Below are positions 1 to 8,080 of a stretch of 64,000 nucleotides of DNA, piece after piece (the stretch's first letter is position 1; each line of letters starts with the position of its first letter). The position numbers and the translations under genes are program-made. The notes beneath the pieces are model-generated. The model was not told the origin of the DNA and did not search any database. It saw nothing but the letters and a program-made list of their open reading frames with translations. This DNA is from Dyella_B acidisoli (GTDB lineage Bacteria; Pseudomonadota; Gammaproteobacteria; Xanthomonadales; Rhodanobacteraceae). The stretch is from positions 2,790,001 through 2,854,000 of the forward strand of contig NZ_CP064031.1 of the NCBI RefSeq assembly GCF_049532895.1. The letters are read 5' to 3'.

Positions 1-716
1 ATGCCGACGGTTTTATCGTGGATGGCCATCGTGCACGCTTCGACTACAGCCGCGACGGTGTGCTGCGTTCGTTCGAAGCCAGCCTGCAACGTTTGCGTAC
101 CGATCACATCGACGTGCTGCTGCTGCACGATATAGGCGAGCTCACGCATGGCGAAAGCCATGCAGCCATCCTGCGCCAGGCGCTGGACGAAGCACTGCCT
201 GCCATGGCGGAGCTGCGCGCGCAGGGAGCATGCAAAGCGATCGGCATCGGGGTGAACGAAGAAGACGTATGCCTGGACGTGATGCCGCGCTTTCCACTCG
301 ACGTGATCATGCTGGCCGGACGGTATACGTTGTTCGAACAAGCACAAAGCCAACGCGTGATGGCGCGCGCGCAAGATGGCGGCGTGGCCATTCTGGCGGC
401 GGGACCGTATAACTCCGGCCTGCTCGGGGGCGCACAAGGCCCAGGGAAGTTCTACAACTACGCGCCCGCCGATGAGGCAACTATCGCGCGTGCGCAACGG
501 TTCTACGAAGTGCTCGCTCGCACGCGCACCGATGTCGGTGCGGCAGCTCTGCAGTTTCCGCTGGCGCACCCGGCGGTGGCGAGCGTGGTATGCGGGCTGC
601 GCTCGATCGCAGAAGTCGACCAGGCCGCCGCACGCCTGCAAGCAAGCATTCCTGCCGAAGCATGGCACGCACTGCACGATGCAGGCCTGCTGCAGGAGGG
701 AGTTCCCACTCCATGA
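1..716 (+). CDS. Aldo/keto reductase, probable L-fucose dehydrogenase (5' end outside window)
   Basis: The frame is open from the first bases of the window to TGA at 714-716, so only the C-terminal ~237 residues are seen. Visible parts of the aldo/keto reductase barrel are the RSFEASLQRL..DHIDVLLLHDI segment, the GIGVNE strand and LQFPLAHPAVASVVCGLRS near the end, typical of the D-threo-aldose/L-fucose 1-dehydrogenase branch. Its stop overlaps the ATG of the lactonase gene, and all following genes belong to L-fucose oxidation. By context it would oxidise L-fucose to L-fucono-lactone with NAD(P)+. The catalytic Tyr and Lys lie upstream and are not visible. The fold is clear; the substrate is inferred from context. 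Confidence 0.8.
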   Translation, partial: ADGFIVDGHRARFDYSRDGVLRSFEASLQRLRTDHIDVLLLHDIGELTHGESHAAILRQALDEALPAMAELRAQGACKAIGIGVNEEDVCLDVMPRFPLDVIMLAGRYTLFEQAQSQRVMARAQDGGVAILAAGPYNSGLLGGAQGPGKFYNYAPADEATIARAQRFYEVLARTRTDVGAAALQFPLAHPAVASVVCGLRSIAEVDQAAARLQASIPAEAWHALHDAGLLQEGVPTP

Positions 717-1735
717 TCATCGTCGACGCCCATCAGCATTACTGGCAGCCGACGCGCGGCGACTATGGCTGGCTTCCACAGGCACCGGCATCCCTGCAAC
801 GGGCGTTTCTACCGGAACATCTTCGCGAACAACGCAAGGCTGCCGGCGTGCAATACAGCGTGCTGGTGCAAGCCGCTCCCACCGAGGAAGAAACGCGTTA
901 TCTGTTCGAGCTGGCGCATGAAGATCCATCCGTCGTTGGGGTGGTGGGCTGGGTCGATATGGAAGCTGCCGATGTGGGAACACGCATCGATGCACTGATT
1001 CGCGATGGCCAAGGCTTGCTGTGCGGACTGCGTCCGATGGCGCAGGACCTTGCCGACCTCGATTGGCTGGCACGGCCTTCGCTCGATCGCGCCTTCGATT
1101 GCATCCAGGATTGCGGCCTCACCTTTGATGCGTTGGTGGACATGCGCCAGCTCCCTGCCCTGTTGCGTCGTCTACGCCGGCATCCGCAGTTGAGCATCGT
1201 GCTCGACCATGCGGGCAAACCCTCCATCAGCGACGGTCGCTTCGATCAATGGACCAGTTGGATCGACGAACTGGCCCAGCATCCGTCTTTGCACTGCAAG
1301 CTTTCCGGCTTGCTCACGCTGCTGGGCGAACCGGTGCACGAAGACGCCATCGAGCCTTATGTCGCCGATCTGTTTTCGCACTTCGGCCACGAGCGCTTGA
1401 TGTGGGGCAGCGATTGGCCGGTGCTCACCACGCATGCCGATTACGCGCATTGGTTGCAGGTAGCCATGACGCTCACCGAACGCTATGCAGCCGGCTCGCA
1501 GGCAGATGTGTTTGCCGCCAATGCCGTGCGCTTTTATGCGCTGGATGTCGATCTACACAGCTTTGCCCCCTCTCCCCTCCGGGGAGAGGGTCGGGGTGAG
1601 GGGCCAACCTCGCCTGGTGCTTCACCAGAACGTGGCGCCAAAAAAGCGGCTCTCTCGCAAGATCGCCCCCTCACCCTAACCCTCTCTCCGGAGGGGAGAG
1701 GGAATCCGCATCAGGAGAAGAAAAACCATGACTGA
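713..1735 (+). CDS. Amidohydrolase, probable L-fuconolactonase, with repeat-derived C-terminal tail
   Basis: The 340-residue product starts MIIVDAHQHYW, the metal-binding HxH strand of COG3618 amidohydrolases, which hydrolyse sugar lactones and related compounds. GLRPM, LDHAGKP and MWGSDWPV near residues 105, 165 and 230 are the other family landmarks. ATG 713 follows AGGAGGGAG and overlaps the upstream stop (ATGA). The role inferred from neighbours is L-fucono-lactone to L-fuconate. The enzyme should end near residue 283. The last 57 residues (SPLRGEGRGEG ... LTLTLSPEGRG) are a translated family-A repeat, and the stop lies inside the next gene, whose ATG is at 1728. The fold is certain; the exact lactone is inferred. 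Confidence 0.85.
   Translation: MIIVDAHQHYWQPTRGDYGWLPQAPASLQRAFLPEHLREQRKAAGVQYSVLVQAAPTEEETRYLFELAHEDPSVVGVVGWVDMEAADVGTRIDALIRDGQGLLCGLRPMAQDLADLDWLARPSLDRAFDCIQDCGLTFDALVDMRQLPALLRRLRRHPQLSIVLDHAGKPSISDGRFDQWTSWIDELAQHPSLHCKLSGLLTLLGEPVHEDAIEPYVADLFSHFGHERLMWGSDWPVLTTHADYAHWLQVAMTLTERYAAGSQADVFAANAVRFYALDVDLHSFAPSPLRGEGRGEGPTSPGASPERGAKKAALSQDRPLTLTLSPEGRGNPHQEKKNHD
1566..1702. repeat. Family A composite palindromic repeat, A1 (inside the lactonase coding region)
   Basis: Two inverted modules, each a hairpin of the CTCCCCTCCGGGGAG type followed by a GGGGTGAGGGG or CCCCTCACCC arm, flank a ~65-nt core. The whole unit is read in frame as the tail of the lactonase. Its core resembles the reverse complement of element A4 near 39.2 kb (shared GGCCAA, CGCCT, CGCAAGA and GCC islands). 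Confidence 0.85.
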
Positions 1736-2474
1736 GCGTCTTTCCGGCAAATATGCATTGATCACCGCAGCGGGCGCAGGTATTGGCCGTGCCACCGCCC
1801 TCGCCTTCGCGAAAGAAGGCGCCAAAGTGCTTGCCACCGACATCAACGCCGACGCGCTGGCAAGCCTCGCCGCCGAGCACGCATCCATTACCACCCGCAC
1901 GCTCGACGTAACGAAGGTGGAACAAATCCAGACGCTGGTGCGCGAAAGCGGCCCGTTCGACGTGCTGTTCAACTGCGCCGGCTACGTGCACGCGGGCACG
2001 ATCCTGGATACCGACGAAGCGAGCTGGCAGCGTTCTTTCGCGATCAACGTCGACAGCATGTTCCAGCTGTGCAAAGCAGTGCTACCCGGGATGCTTGAAC
2101 GCGGCAAGGGCAGCATCATCAACATGTCTTCCGTGGCGTCCAGCATCAAGGGCGTACCCAATCGCTTCGCTTACAGCACGACCAAGGCGGCAGTGATCGG
2201 CCTGACGCGTTCGATTGCCGCCGATTTCGTTGCGCGCGGCGTCCGCTGCAATGCGATCTGCCCAGGTACGGTGAAAACCCCATCGCTCGGCGATCGCGTG
2301 CGTGCACTGGGCGGCGATGAAGAAGCCAATTGGCGCAGCTTCGTCCAGCGCCAGCCGATGGGTCGCCTGGGCGAGCCCGAAGAAATCGCCGCGTTGGCGC
2401 TTTATCTCGCCTCCGATGAATCCGCTTTCACTACCGGCACCGTGCACGTCGTGGACGGCGGCTGGTCCAACTGA
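1728..2474 (+). CDS. SDR oxidoreductase, probable 2-keto-3-deoxy-L-fuconate dehydrogenase
   Basis: A 248-residue classical short-chain dehydrogenase. It has the cofactor motif TAAGAGIG near residue 15, DV at ~60, NCAG at ~85, catalytic Ser in NMSSVAS, the YSTTK active-site Tyr/Lys pair near residue 152 and the C-terminal VDGGWSN. The sequence strongly resembles the Xanthomonas 2-keto-3-deoxy-L-fuconate 4-dehydrogenase type. In this pathway it would oxidise 2-keto-3-deoxy-L-fuconate to the 2,4-diketo acid using NAD+. The start overlaps the lactonase stop by 8 nt, with AGGAGAAG just upstream inside the edge of repeat A1. It lies in the same operon as the fuconate dehydratase. Confidence 0.87.
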   Translation: MTERLSGKYALITAAGAGIGRATALAFAKEGAKVLATDINADALASLAAEHASITTRTLDVTKVEQIQTLVRESGPFDVLFNCAGYVHAGTILDTDEASWQRSFAINVDSMFQLCKAVLPGMLERGKGSIINMSSVASSIKGVPNRFAYSTTKAAVIGLTRSIAADFVARGVRCNAICPGTVKTPSLGDRVRALGGDEEANWRSFVQRQPMGRLGEPEEIAALALYLASDESAFTTGTVHVVDGGWSN

Positions 2475-2492
2475 AGTACAAGAGCGAACACC

Positions 2493-3347
2493 ATGAAACT
2501 CGTACGCTATGGCACGGCTGGCAAAGAGAAGCCCGGCCTTATCGACGCAGACGGTGCCTTGCGCGATCTGTCTTCCGTCGTCCACGACATCGACACGCAA
2601 GCACTCAGCCGCGAAGGTCGCGCGCGCTTGGCTGCCATCGATCCGCAAAGCTTACCGCTGGTATCCGGCGAGCAGCGTTACGGCGCACCTGTCGCGCACG
2701 TAAGCAAGTTCATCTGCGTCGGCTTGAACTACAGCGAGCACGCGGCTGAAACCAACGCGCCGATTCCGGAACAGCCGATCCTCTTCATGAAGGCCACCAG
2801 CGCCATCATGGGGCCGAATGACGATGTGATCATTCCGCAAGGTTCGGTCAAGACCGACTGGGAAGTGGAGCTAGGCGTGGTGATCGGCGAAACCGCGCGC
2901 AGCGTCAGCGTGGAACAGGCGTTGGATTATGTGGCCGGTTACGTGGTGGTGAACGATCTTTCCGAGCGCGAATTCCAGCTCGAACACGGCGGCCAGTGGG
3001 TGAAAGGCAAAAGCTGCGACACCTTCGGTCCCATCGGTCCATGGCTGGTGACCACCGACGAAATACCCGATCCGCAAAACTTGAGCCTATGGCTGGAAGT
3101 GAACGGACACCGCTACCAGAACGGCAACACGCGCACGATGATTTTCGGCGTAGCGCAGCTGGTGAGCTACATCAGCCGCTACATGACGCTGCTGCCCGGC
3201 GACGTGATCAGTACCGGCACGCCCTCAGGTGTGGGTCTTGGCCAGAAGCCGCCGACGTATCTACGTCCCGGCGACACCATCGAACTGGGTATCGACGGAC
3301 TGAGCACGCAGCGCCAGCACGTTCTCGCGCATCACAACGATCAATAA
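2493..3347 (+). CDS. Fumarylacetoacetate hydrolase-family protein, probable 2,4-diketo-3-deoxy-L-fuconate hydrolase
   Basis: This 284-residue FAH-family enzyme carries the signature ICVGLNYSEHAAE (residues ~72-84), the metal-binding VELGVVIG glutamate, the YVVVNDLSERE segment and the ISTGTPSGVGLG loop. Members hydrolyse C-C bonds next to a keto group using Mg2+. In the fucose pathway this step splits 2,4-diketo-3-deoxy-L-fuconate into pyruvate and L-lactate, which fits the L-lactate dehydrogenase gene two genes on. It follows the SDR gene by 18 nt, so it is very likely co-transcribed. Family assignment is firm; the substrate comes from pathway context. Confidence 0.87.
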   Translation: MKLVRYGTAGKEKPGLIDADGALRDLSSVVHDIDTQALSREGRARLAAIDPQSLPLVSGEQRYGAPVAHVSKFICVGLNYSEHAAETNAPIPEQPILFMKATSAIMGPNDDVIIPQGSVKTDWEVELGVVIGETARSVSVEQALDYVAGYVVVNDLSEREFQLEHGGQWVKGKSCDTFGPIGPWLVTTDEIPDPQNLSLWLEVNGHRYQNGNTRTMIFGVAQLVSYISRYMTLLPGDVISTGTPSGVGLGQKPPTYLRPGDTIELGIDGLSTQRQHVLAHHNDQ

Positions 3348-3398
3348 CTTCATGAAATCTCGCTTCCCACATTCCAAGGATGCAAGGACGATCACTCG

Positions 3399-4715
3399 AT
3401 GACGAAGATCACCGCGCTCGACACCTACGATATTCGCTTCCCTACGTCGCGCGAACTCGACGGCTCAGATGCGATGAACCCCGATCCGGACTATTCCGCT
3501 GCGTACGTAGTGATGCGCACGGATCAACCCGGTCTGGCCGGCTACGGCCTCGCCTTTACCATCGGCCGCGGCAATGACGTGCAGAAAGCCGCCATCGATG
3601 CGTTGGCCGATCACGTAGTCGGGCTTCATCTCAATGAAGTGATCGAAGACCTCGGCGGCTTTTCGATGCGCATGGTTGGCGACTCGCAACTGCGCTGGCT
3701 GGGTCCCGAGAAAGGCGTGATGCACATGGCGATCGGCGCGGTGGTCAATGCCGCGTGGGATCTTGCTGCACGCGTCGCTGGCAAGCCGCTGTGGCGTTTC
3801 ATCGCCGAGATGACGCCCGAAGAGATCGTCGCCACCATCGATTTCCGCTATCTCACCGATGCGCTGACGCCCGAAGAAGCGCTGGCCATCTTGCACGCCG
3901 CTGCGCCCGGCAAAACCAAACGCATCGAGCAGTTGCTGGCTGAAGGCTATCCGGCCTACACCACCTCGCCCGGCTGGCTGGGCTACTCCGACGAAAAAAT
4001 GCAGCGCCTGGCGCGCGAAGCCGTGGCTGCAGGCTTCCGCACCATCAAGCTGAAAGTGGGCATGAACGTGGAAGATGACGTGCGCCGTTGCCGACTGGCG
4101 CGCGAAACCGTGGGTCCGGACATTGCCATCGCGGTGGATGCCAATCAGCGCTGGAACGTACCCGACGCGATTGCATGGCTGAAGCGCCTGACCGACGTAC
4201 AACTGGAATGGGTGGAGGAACCGACCAGCCCGGACGACGTGCTTGGTCACGCCGCTATCCGTCGTGCAGTAGCACCTGTACCGATTTCCACCGGCGAGCA
4301 CACGCAGAACCGCGTCATGTTCAAGCAGCTGTTCCAGGCTGACGCTGTCGACTTAGTGCAGATCGATGCGGCGCGTGTTGGTGGCGTCAATGAAAACCTC
4401 GCCATTTTGCTGCTCGCCGCCAAATATGGCGTGCGCGTGTATCCACATGCCGGCGGTGTAGGCCTGTGCGAGCTGGTGCAGCATCTGGCGATGGCCGATT
4501 TCGTGGCGATCACTGGCAAGAAAGAAGATCGCGCGATCGAATTCGTCGACCACCTGCACGAGCATTTCGTGGATCCGGTGGTGATTCGCAACGGTCACTA
4601 CATCGCGCCGAAAGCACCTGGTTTCTCGGCGCAGATGCATGCGGATACCTTGAAGCAATATAGCTATCCGGATGGGCCGGTTTGGTGTGAGCCTGTGGAT
4701 GTCGCGAAGGCGTGA
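3399..4715 (+). CDS. fucD: L-fuconate dehydratase
   Basis: A 438-residue enolase-superfamily enzyme that dehydrates L-fuconate to 2-keto-3-deoxy-L-fuconate. The catalytic set is intact: TIKLKVG Lys219, metal ligands Asp247 (VDANQRW), Glu273 (EEPTSPDD) and Glu300 (STGEH), and His350 (YPHAGGVGLCE). These sit exactly one residue before the positions known for the characterised Xanthomonas campestris enzyme (Lys220, Asp248, Glu274, Glu301, His351), so orthology is strong. The 51-nt gap after the hydrolase gene holds an AAGGAC-like ribosome site. This gene anchors the functional call for the whole locus. Confidence 0.95.
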   Translation: MTKITALDTYDIRFPTSRELDGSDAMNPDPDYSAAYVVMRTDQPGLAGYGLAFTIGRGNDVQKAAIDALADHVVGLHLNEVIEDLGGFSMRMVGDSQLRWLGPEKGVMHMAIGAVVNAAWDLAARVAGKPLWRFIAEMTPEEIVATIDFRYLTDALTPEEALAILHAAAPGKTKRIEQLLAEGYPAYTTSPGWLGYSDEKMQRLAREAVAAGFRTIKLKVGMNVEDDVRRCRLARETVGPDIAIAVDANQRWNVPDAIAWLKRLTDVQLEWVEEPTSPDDVLGHAAIRRAVAPVPISTGEHTQNRVMFKQLFQADAVDLVQIDAARVGGVNENLAILLLAAKYGVRVYPHAGGVGLCELVQHLAMADFVAITGKKEDRAIEFVDHLHEHFVDPVVIRNGHYIAPKAPGFSAQMHADTLKQYSYPDGPVWCEPVDVAKA

Positions 4716-4750
4716 TTGAAAGTCATGTCTCGCCGTCATCAAGCTTCCTG

Positions 4751-4918
4751 AGTGAGTCCCTCTCCCTTCGGGAGAGGAGCCTGCCCTCGACTCGATCGGG
4801 GGTGCCGAGAGGCGGGTGAGGGTTCGGGCGAAGCGCGGCGCTGATTTCTCGTGCAAGTTTTACTATCACGCGCTGGTCGTACCCTCACCCCAACCCCTCT
4901 CCCGGAGGGAGAGGGGCT
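4751..4918. repeat. Family A composite palindromic repeat, A2
   Basis: It fills most of the 279-nt gap between fucD and the lactate dehydrogenase gene. The outer modules are CTCTCCC-TTC-GGGAGAG and CTCTCCCGGAGGGAGAG, with CCCTCACCCCAACC next to the second. The core is the reverse complement of the A3 and A5 cores (shared GCGCGTGAT and CTTGC islands, GAGAGGCGGGTGAGGGTTCG). Relative to A3 and A5 it carries about 20 extra bases (TGCCCTCGACTCGATCGGGG) next to its left module. Confidence 0.85.
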
Positions 4919-4994
4919 TGTGCTGCATACTTTTCCGGAACAGCAATACGCCTTCGCCGGGATGACAACACGCTCCGATTGAGGTCCGAAAACC

Positions 4995-6140
4995 ATGACC
5001 CCGCCCATCACCAACGTTGCCGATCTGCGCGAACTTGCAAAGCGTCGCGTACCACGCGCGTTTTTCGAATACGCCGATCGCGGCTCGTACGATGAAGTCA
5101 CGCTGCGCGCCAATCGCGCCGCGTTCGAACGGATCGCCTTGCGTCAACGCGTGATGTGCAACGTGGACAACCGCTCGCTGGCCACAGACATCATCGGCCA
5201 ACCGGCGTCGATGCCACTTGCGATCGCGCCAACCGGGCTTACCGGATTGCAGCACGGCGCCGGCGAAATCCTCGGCGCACGCGCAGCGGAGAAAGCGGGT
5301 ATTCCGTTCTGCCTCAGCACCATGTCGATCTGCTCGATCGAACAGGTGCGCGCCGCGGTGGCAAAGCCCTTCTGGTTTCAGGTCTATGTAATGCGCGATC
5401 GAGGCTTCACGCGCGACTTGATCCAGCGCGCCAAGGCGGCCGAATGCTCCGCCTTGATGCTTACCGCCGACCTCACCATCCAGGGTCAGCGTCACCGCGA
5501 AATCAAGAACGGCCTTTCGGTACCGCCCAAGATCACCCTGCGCAACATCCTCGACATGGCCAGCAAGCCGCGCTGGGCATGGAGCATGCTGCACGCACCG
5601 AGCCGCTCGTTCGGCAACCTGCAAGGCCGCATCGATAACACCGACAGTCTGACCACCCTCGCTCAATGGATCGCCAACCAGTTCGATCCCACGCTGGAAT
5701 GGAAGGACCTGGAATGGATTCGTGAGCTATGGCCCGGCAAGCTGATCATCAAAGGCATTCTCGATGCACGCGATGCACGCATTGCTGCCGATCACGGCGT
5801 TGACGCCATCGTTGTTTCCAATCACGGCGGCCGTCAGCTCGATGGCGCCCCCGCCACTATCGACGTGCTCCCATCTATCGTGCAAGCCGTCGGCGATCGC
5901 ACCCAAGTGCTGTTCGATAGCGGCCTTCAAAGCGGCCAGGATTTGCTCAAGGCCCTCGCGTGCGGCGCACGTGCGGGATTGATCGGCAAAGCCTTTCTCT
6001 ATGGACTGGGCGCTATGGGCGAAGCGGGCGTGACCAAGGCTATCGAGCTGATTCGTCGCGAACTCAGCGTAAGCATGGCCCTGACTGGGCAGAAAGACGT
6101 GCGCGATATCTCACCCGACATCATTTGGCGCAAACCGTAG
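4995..6140 (+). CDS. lldD: FMN-dependent L-lactate dehydrogenase / alpha-hydroxy acid dehydrogenase
   Basis: The 381-residue TIM-barrel flavoenzyme of the glycolate oxidase/LldD family has APTGLTGLQHG at ~78-88, FQVYVMRDR, TADLTIQGQRHREIKNGL, and the catalytic SNHGGRQLDG with His277 and Arg280. It would oxidise L-lactate to pyruvate and pass electrons to the respiratory chain. Lactate is one of the two products of the upstream hydrolase, so it completes fucose-to-pyruvate conversion. One oddity: the FMN-phosphate loop, usually DSGIR.G, reads DSGLQSG, with Gln312 in place of Arg. The stop TAG is the first triplet of the family-C repeat GTAGGTTGGG. A 2-hydroxy acid other than lactate cannot be excluded. 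Confidence 0.88.
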   Translation: MTPPITNVADLRELAKRRVPRAFFEYADRGSYDEVTLRANRAAFERIALRQRVMCNVDNRSLATDIIGQPASMPLAIAPTGLTGLQHGAGEILGARAAEKAGIPFCLSTMSICSIEQVRAAVAKPFWFQVYVMRDRGFTRDLIQRAKAAECSALMLTADLTIQGQRHREIKNGLSVPPKITLRNILDMASKPRWAWSMLHAPSRSFGNLQGRIDNTDSLTTLAQWIANQFDPTLEWKDLEWIRELWPGKLIIKGILDARDARIAADHGVDAIVVSNHGGRQLDGAPATIDVLPSIVQAVGDRTQVLFDSGLQSGQDLLKALACGARAGLIGKAFLYGLGAMGEAGVTKAIELIRRELSVSMALTGQKDVRDISPDIIWRKP

Positions 6141-6213
6141 GTTGGGTTAGCGAAAGCGTAACCCAACATTGGCGTACGGTATTGTTGGGTTACGCTTCGC
6201 TAACCCAACCTAC
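6138..6213. repeat. Family C nested inverted repeat, C1
   Basis: Two arms of ~33 nt (GTAGGTTGGGTTAGCG ... and its near-perfect reverse complement) flank a ~10-nt loop. Each arm is also a hairpin (GGGTTA...TAACCC around GCGAAAGC), so the unit can form a cruciform. It separates lldD from the convergent mutarotase gene and could act as a two-way terminator. Its left end supplies the lldD stop codon. Confidence 0.85.
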
Positions 6214-6221
6214 GATTAGCA

Positions 6222-6575
6222 TCAGATTACCGCTAGCGCTTCCTTCAACGAAAAGATGCGCCCCATCGGCACCCACTTCTGTCCAGCTTCCGCCCACGGC
6301 AATCGCTGCTGATAGCGATCCATCAGCTGTTCCCAATCCTGCGTCTTGGCATCGGATTCTGATTCGCGCTTGGCAGAGGGAACATGGTTATCGGCCATCT
6401 TCACTACCATCACCAGACGATTACCGGTACGGAAGATTTCCATGTCTTCGATGCCTGCCGCGCGAATCGACGTAACGATTTCCGGCCAGATGATGCCAGG
6501 CCGGTGCCAGTGCTCGTATTCGGCAATGGCGGCGGCATCGTCCTTCAGATCGAGTGCGTAGTAATAGCTCTGCAT
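6222..6575 (-). CDS. L-rhamnose/L-fucose mutarotase family protein
   Basis: A 117-residue protein of the RhaM-like mutarotase family: MQSYYYALDLKDD at the start, YEHWHRPGIWPEI-type central motif (here EHWHRPGIIWPEI), GIEDMEIFRTGNRLVMVV, and PWAEAGQKWVPMGRIFSL near the end. Such proteins interconvert the anomers of L-rhamnose or L-fucose so that dehydrogenases receive the right form. The start ATG at 6575 overlaps the stop of the FucP gene (TAATG), so the two are translationally coupled. A longer frame exists upstream but its extra residues read through the permease stop region and match nothing in the family. In this locus L-fucose is the likely substrate. Confidence 0.85.
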   Translation of the reverse strand: MQSYYYALDLKDDAAAIAEYEHWHRPGIIWPEIVTSIRAAGIEDMEIFRTGNRLVMVVKMADNHVPSAKRESESDAKTQDWEQLMDRYQQRLPWAEAGQKWVPMGRIFSLKEALAVI

Positions 6576-7891
6576 TAGCCCACACTCTCCGCAGTGCGGC
6601 GTCGTTGCCATGAGAACCAGGCGATGACGGCGAAGCAAAATGCGGGAACGACCATAGCATCCGCAATGGTGGAATGATCGGATACGGCGCCCATGGCCGC
6701 CGTGAGCACTGCGCCGCCGATGATGGTCATCACCAGCATCGCCGAGCCGAGCTTGCGTTCGTCATCGCCGCGCCCGGCTACACCCAGCGCGAAGATGGTC
6801 GGATACATCACGGACATGAAGAAGCTGCAGGCGGCCAGTGCGCAAGCGCCGCTCAGCCCTGGCACGGCCAAGGCGTAAAGCATCAGCACCACGTTGATCG
6901 CGGCGAACGTCATCAACAAGCGCACTGGTGCGGCATATTTCATCAGCGCAGCGCCCGCAAAACGACCGAGCATGAAGCACACCAGTTCAGCCGTAAGAAA
7001 GTTGGCGGCTTCACGATGCGAGGTACCCGGCATGGAGGCCTGCACGTAGCGGATGGTGTAACTCCACACGCCTACTTGTGCGCCTACGTAGAAAAACTGC
7101 GACAGCAATGCGCCGACGAACGACTTGTCGCGCAGCAATCTGCCCATCACGCCGCCATCCACAGCCGCGCTTGCCGTGGCGGCGTGCGCAGTGATCGGCC
7201 GTGGGAAACGGGTCGCCAGAATCAGCAGCGCCCAGCACAGCACTACGATGCCGATCACCAGATACGGCCATTGCACCGCATGGGTTTCGCTGACGTAATA
7301 CGCCGCACGCTCCGCTTGGCTCATCGCTGCGATTTGTTCCGGCGTGTGTTCCACGCCTGAAAAGATGAAGTGTTGGCCGATCAGAATGCCGGTGATCGAA
7401 CCCAAGGGATTGAATGCCTGCGCCCAGTTGAGGCGACGCGTGGCCGTGTCCGGCGAGCCCAGCAAGGTCACGAAGGGGTTGGCCGAGGTTTCCAAAAAGG
7501 CCAAGCCGCTGGCGATCACGAACAGCGCGAACAAGAACATGCCGTAAGTGGCCATTTCTGCCGCAGGCCAGAACAGCAAGGCGCCGATGCTGTATAGCGC
7601 CAGCCCGAAGATCACCGCGCTCTTGTAACCGAAGCGGCGCATGTAGATGCCGGCCGGCATGGCGATCAGGAAGTAGCCGAGATAGAACGCGCTCTGCACC
7701 AAACCTGCACGGAAATCGCTGAGTACGAACGCCTTCTTGAACTGGGCGATCAGCACGTCATTGAGGTTGTTCGCCGTGCCCCAGAGGAAGAACAGGCTGA
7801 CGATCAGCACCAGCGGTAGCCAGGCGCGGCGCGTTTCCTCAGCGCCGACCACCGGCATCGGGGAATGTTGTGTTGCAGTCTGTACTTCCAC
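6575..7891 (-). CDS. fucP: L-fucose:H+ symporter FucP (MFS)
   Basis: A 438-residue, ~12-helix major facilitator of the FHS family. LFFLWGTANNLNDVLIAQFKKAF (helix 1), the paired MRRFGYKS loop, SANPFVTLLG and LNWAQAFNPLGSITG are characteristic FucP landmarks, including the asparagines and glutamate of the sugar cavity region. It would import L-fucose into the cytoplasm with a proton. Translation most likely starts at GTG 7889-7891, preceded by GGAGAAGCGG. It forms a two-gene unit with the mutarotase and diverges from the IclR-type regulator; the 189-nt shared region holds two inverted repeats. Confidence 0.9.
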   Translation of the reverse strand: MEVQTATQHSPMPVVGAEETRRAWLPLVLIVSLFFLWGTANNLNDVLIAQFKKAFVLSDFRAGLVQSAFYLGYFLIAMPAGIYMRRFGYKSAVIFGLALYSIGALLFWPAAEMATYGMFLFALFVIASGLAFLETSANPFVTLLGSPDTATRRLNWAQAFNPLGSITGILIGQHFIFSGVEHTPEQIAAMSQAERAAYYVSETHAVQWPYLVIGIVVLCWALLILATRFPRPITAHAATASAAVDGGVMGRLLRDKSFVGALLSQFFYVGAQVGVWSYTIRYVQASMPGTSHREAANFLTAELVCFMLGRFAGAALMKYAAPVRLLMTFAAINVVLMLYALAVPGLSGACALAACSFFMSVMYPTIFALGVAGRGDDERKLGSAMLVMTIIGGAVLTAAMGAVSDHSTIADAMVVPAFCFAVIAWFSWQRRRTAESVG

Positions 7892-7935
7892 CCGCTTCTC
7901 CTACGATAGGCCCCGGGCCGCCATACGCGGCCTGT

Positions 7936-7968
7936 GGACGAGGCCCTCCCCGCGTGACGGCCTCGTCC
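7936..7968. promoter_or_regulatory. Perfect 10-bp inverted repeat in the fucP/iclR divergent region
   Basis: GGACGAGGCC and GGCCTCGTCC are perfect reverse complements separated by 13 nt. It sits 45 nt upstream of the fucP start and 112 nt upstream of the regulator start. It could be an operator for a dimer pair, or a leader hairpin on either transcript; the sequence cannot tell which. Confidence 0.5.
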
Positions 7969-7980
7969 ATTTGTGCAAAT

Positions 7981-7997
7981 ATGAAACAGCTATTCAT
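7981..7997. promoter_or_regulatory. Candidate IclR-family operator ATGAA-N7-TTCAT
   Basis: ATGAAACAGCTATTCAT is an inverted repeat with 5-bp arms. The left arm and next bases match the ATGAAACA half of the operator type used by the IclR-family regulator KdgR. It lies between the divergent fucP and iclR-type genes, where an autoregulating fucose repressor would be expected to bind. Binding is inferred only. Confidence 0.4.
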
Positions 7998-8080
7998 TGA
8001 TAGCACAAGTCGCGCCGCAACATGGCCATCGGGAGTTTGGGCAAGATGGCACGATCAGTCCAATCGACAAGGGGGAAGCC

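Noticed and set aside
4751..4918. Repeat clusters read as a CRISPR array
   Set aside because: Units are scattered inverted pairs with no regular spacers and no cas genes in the window.
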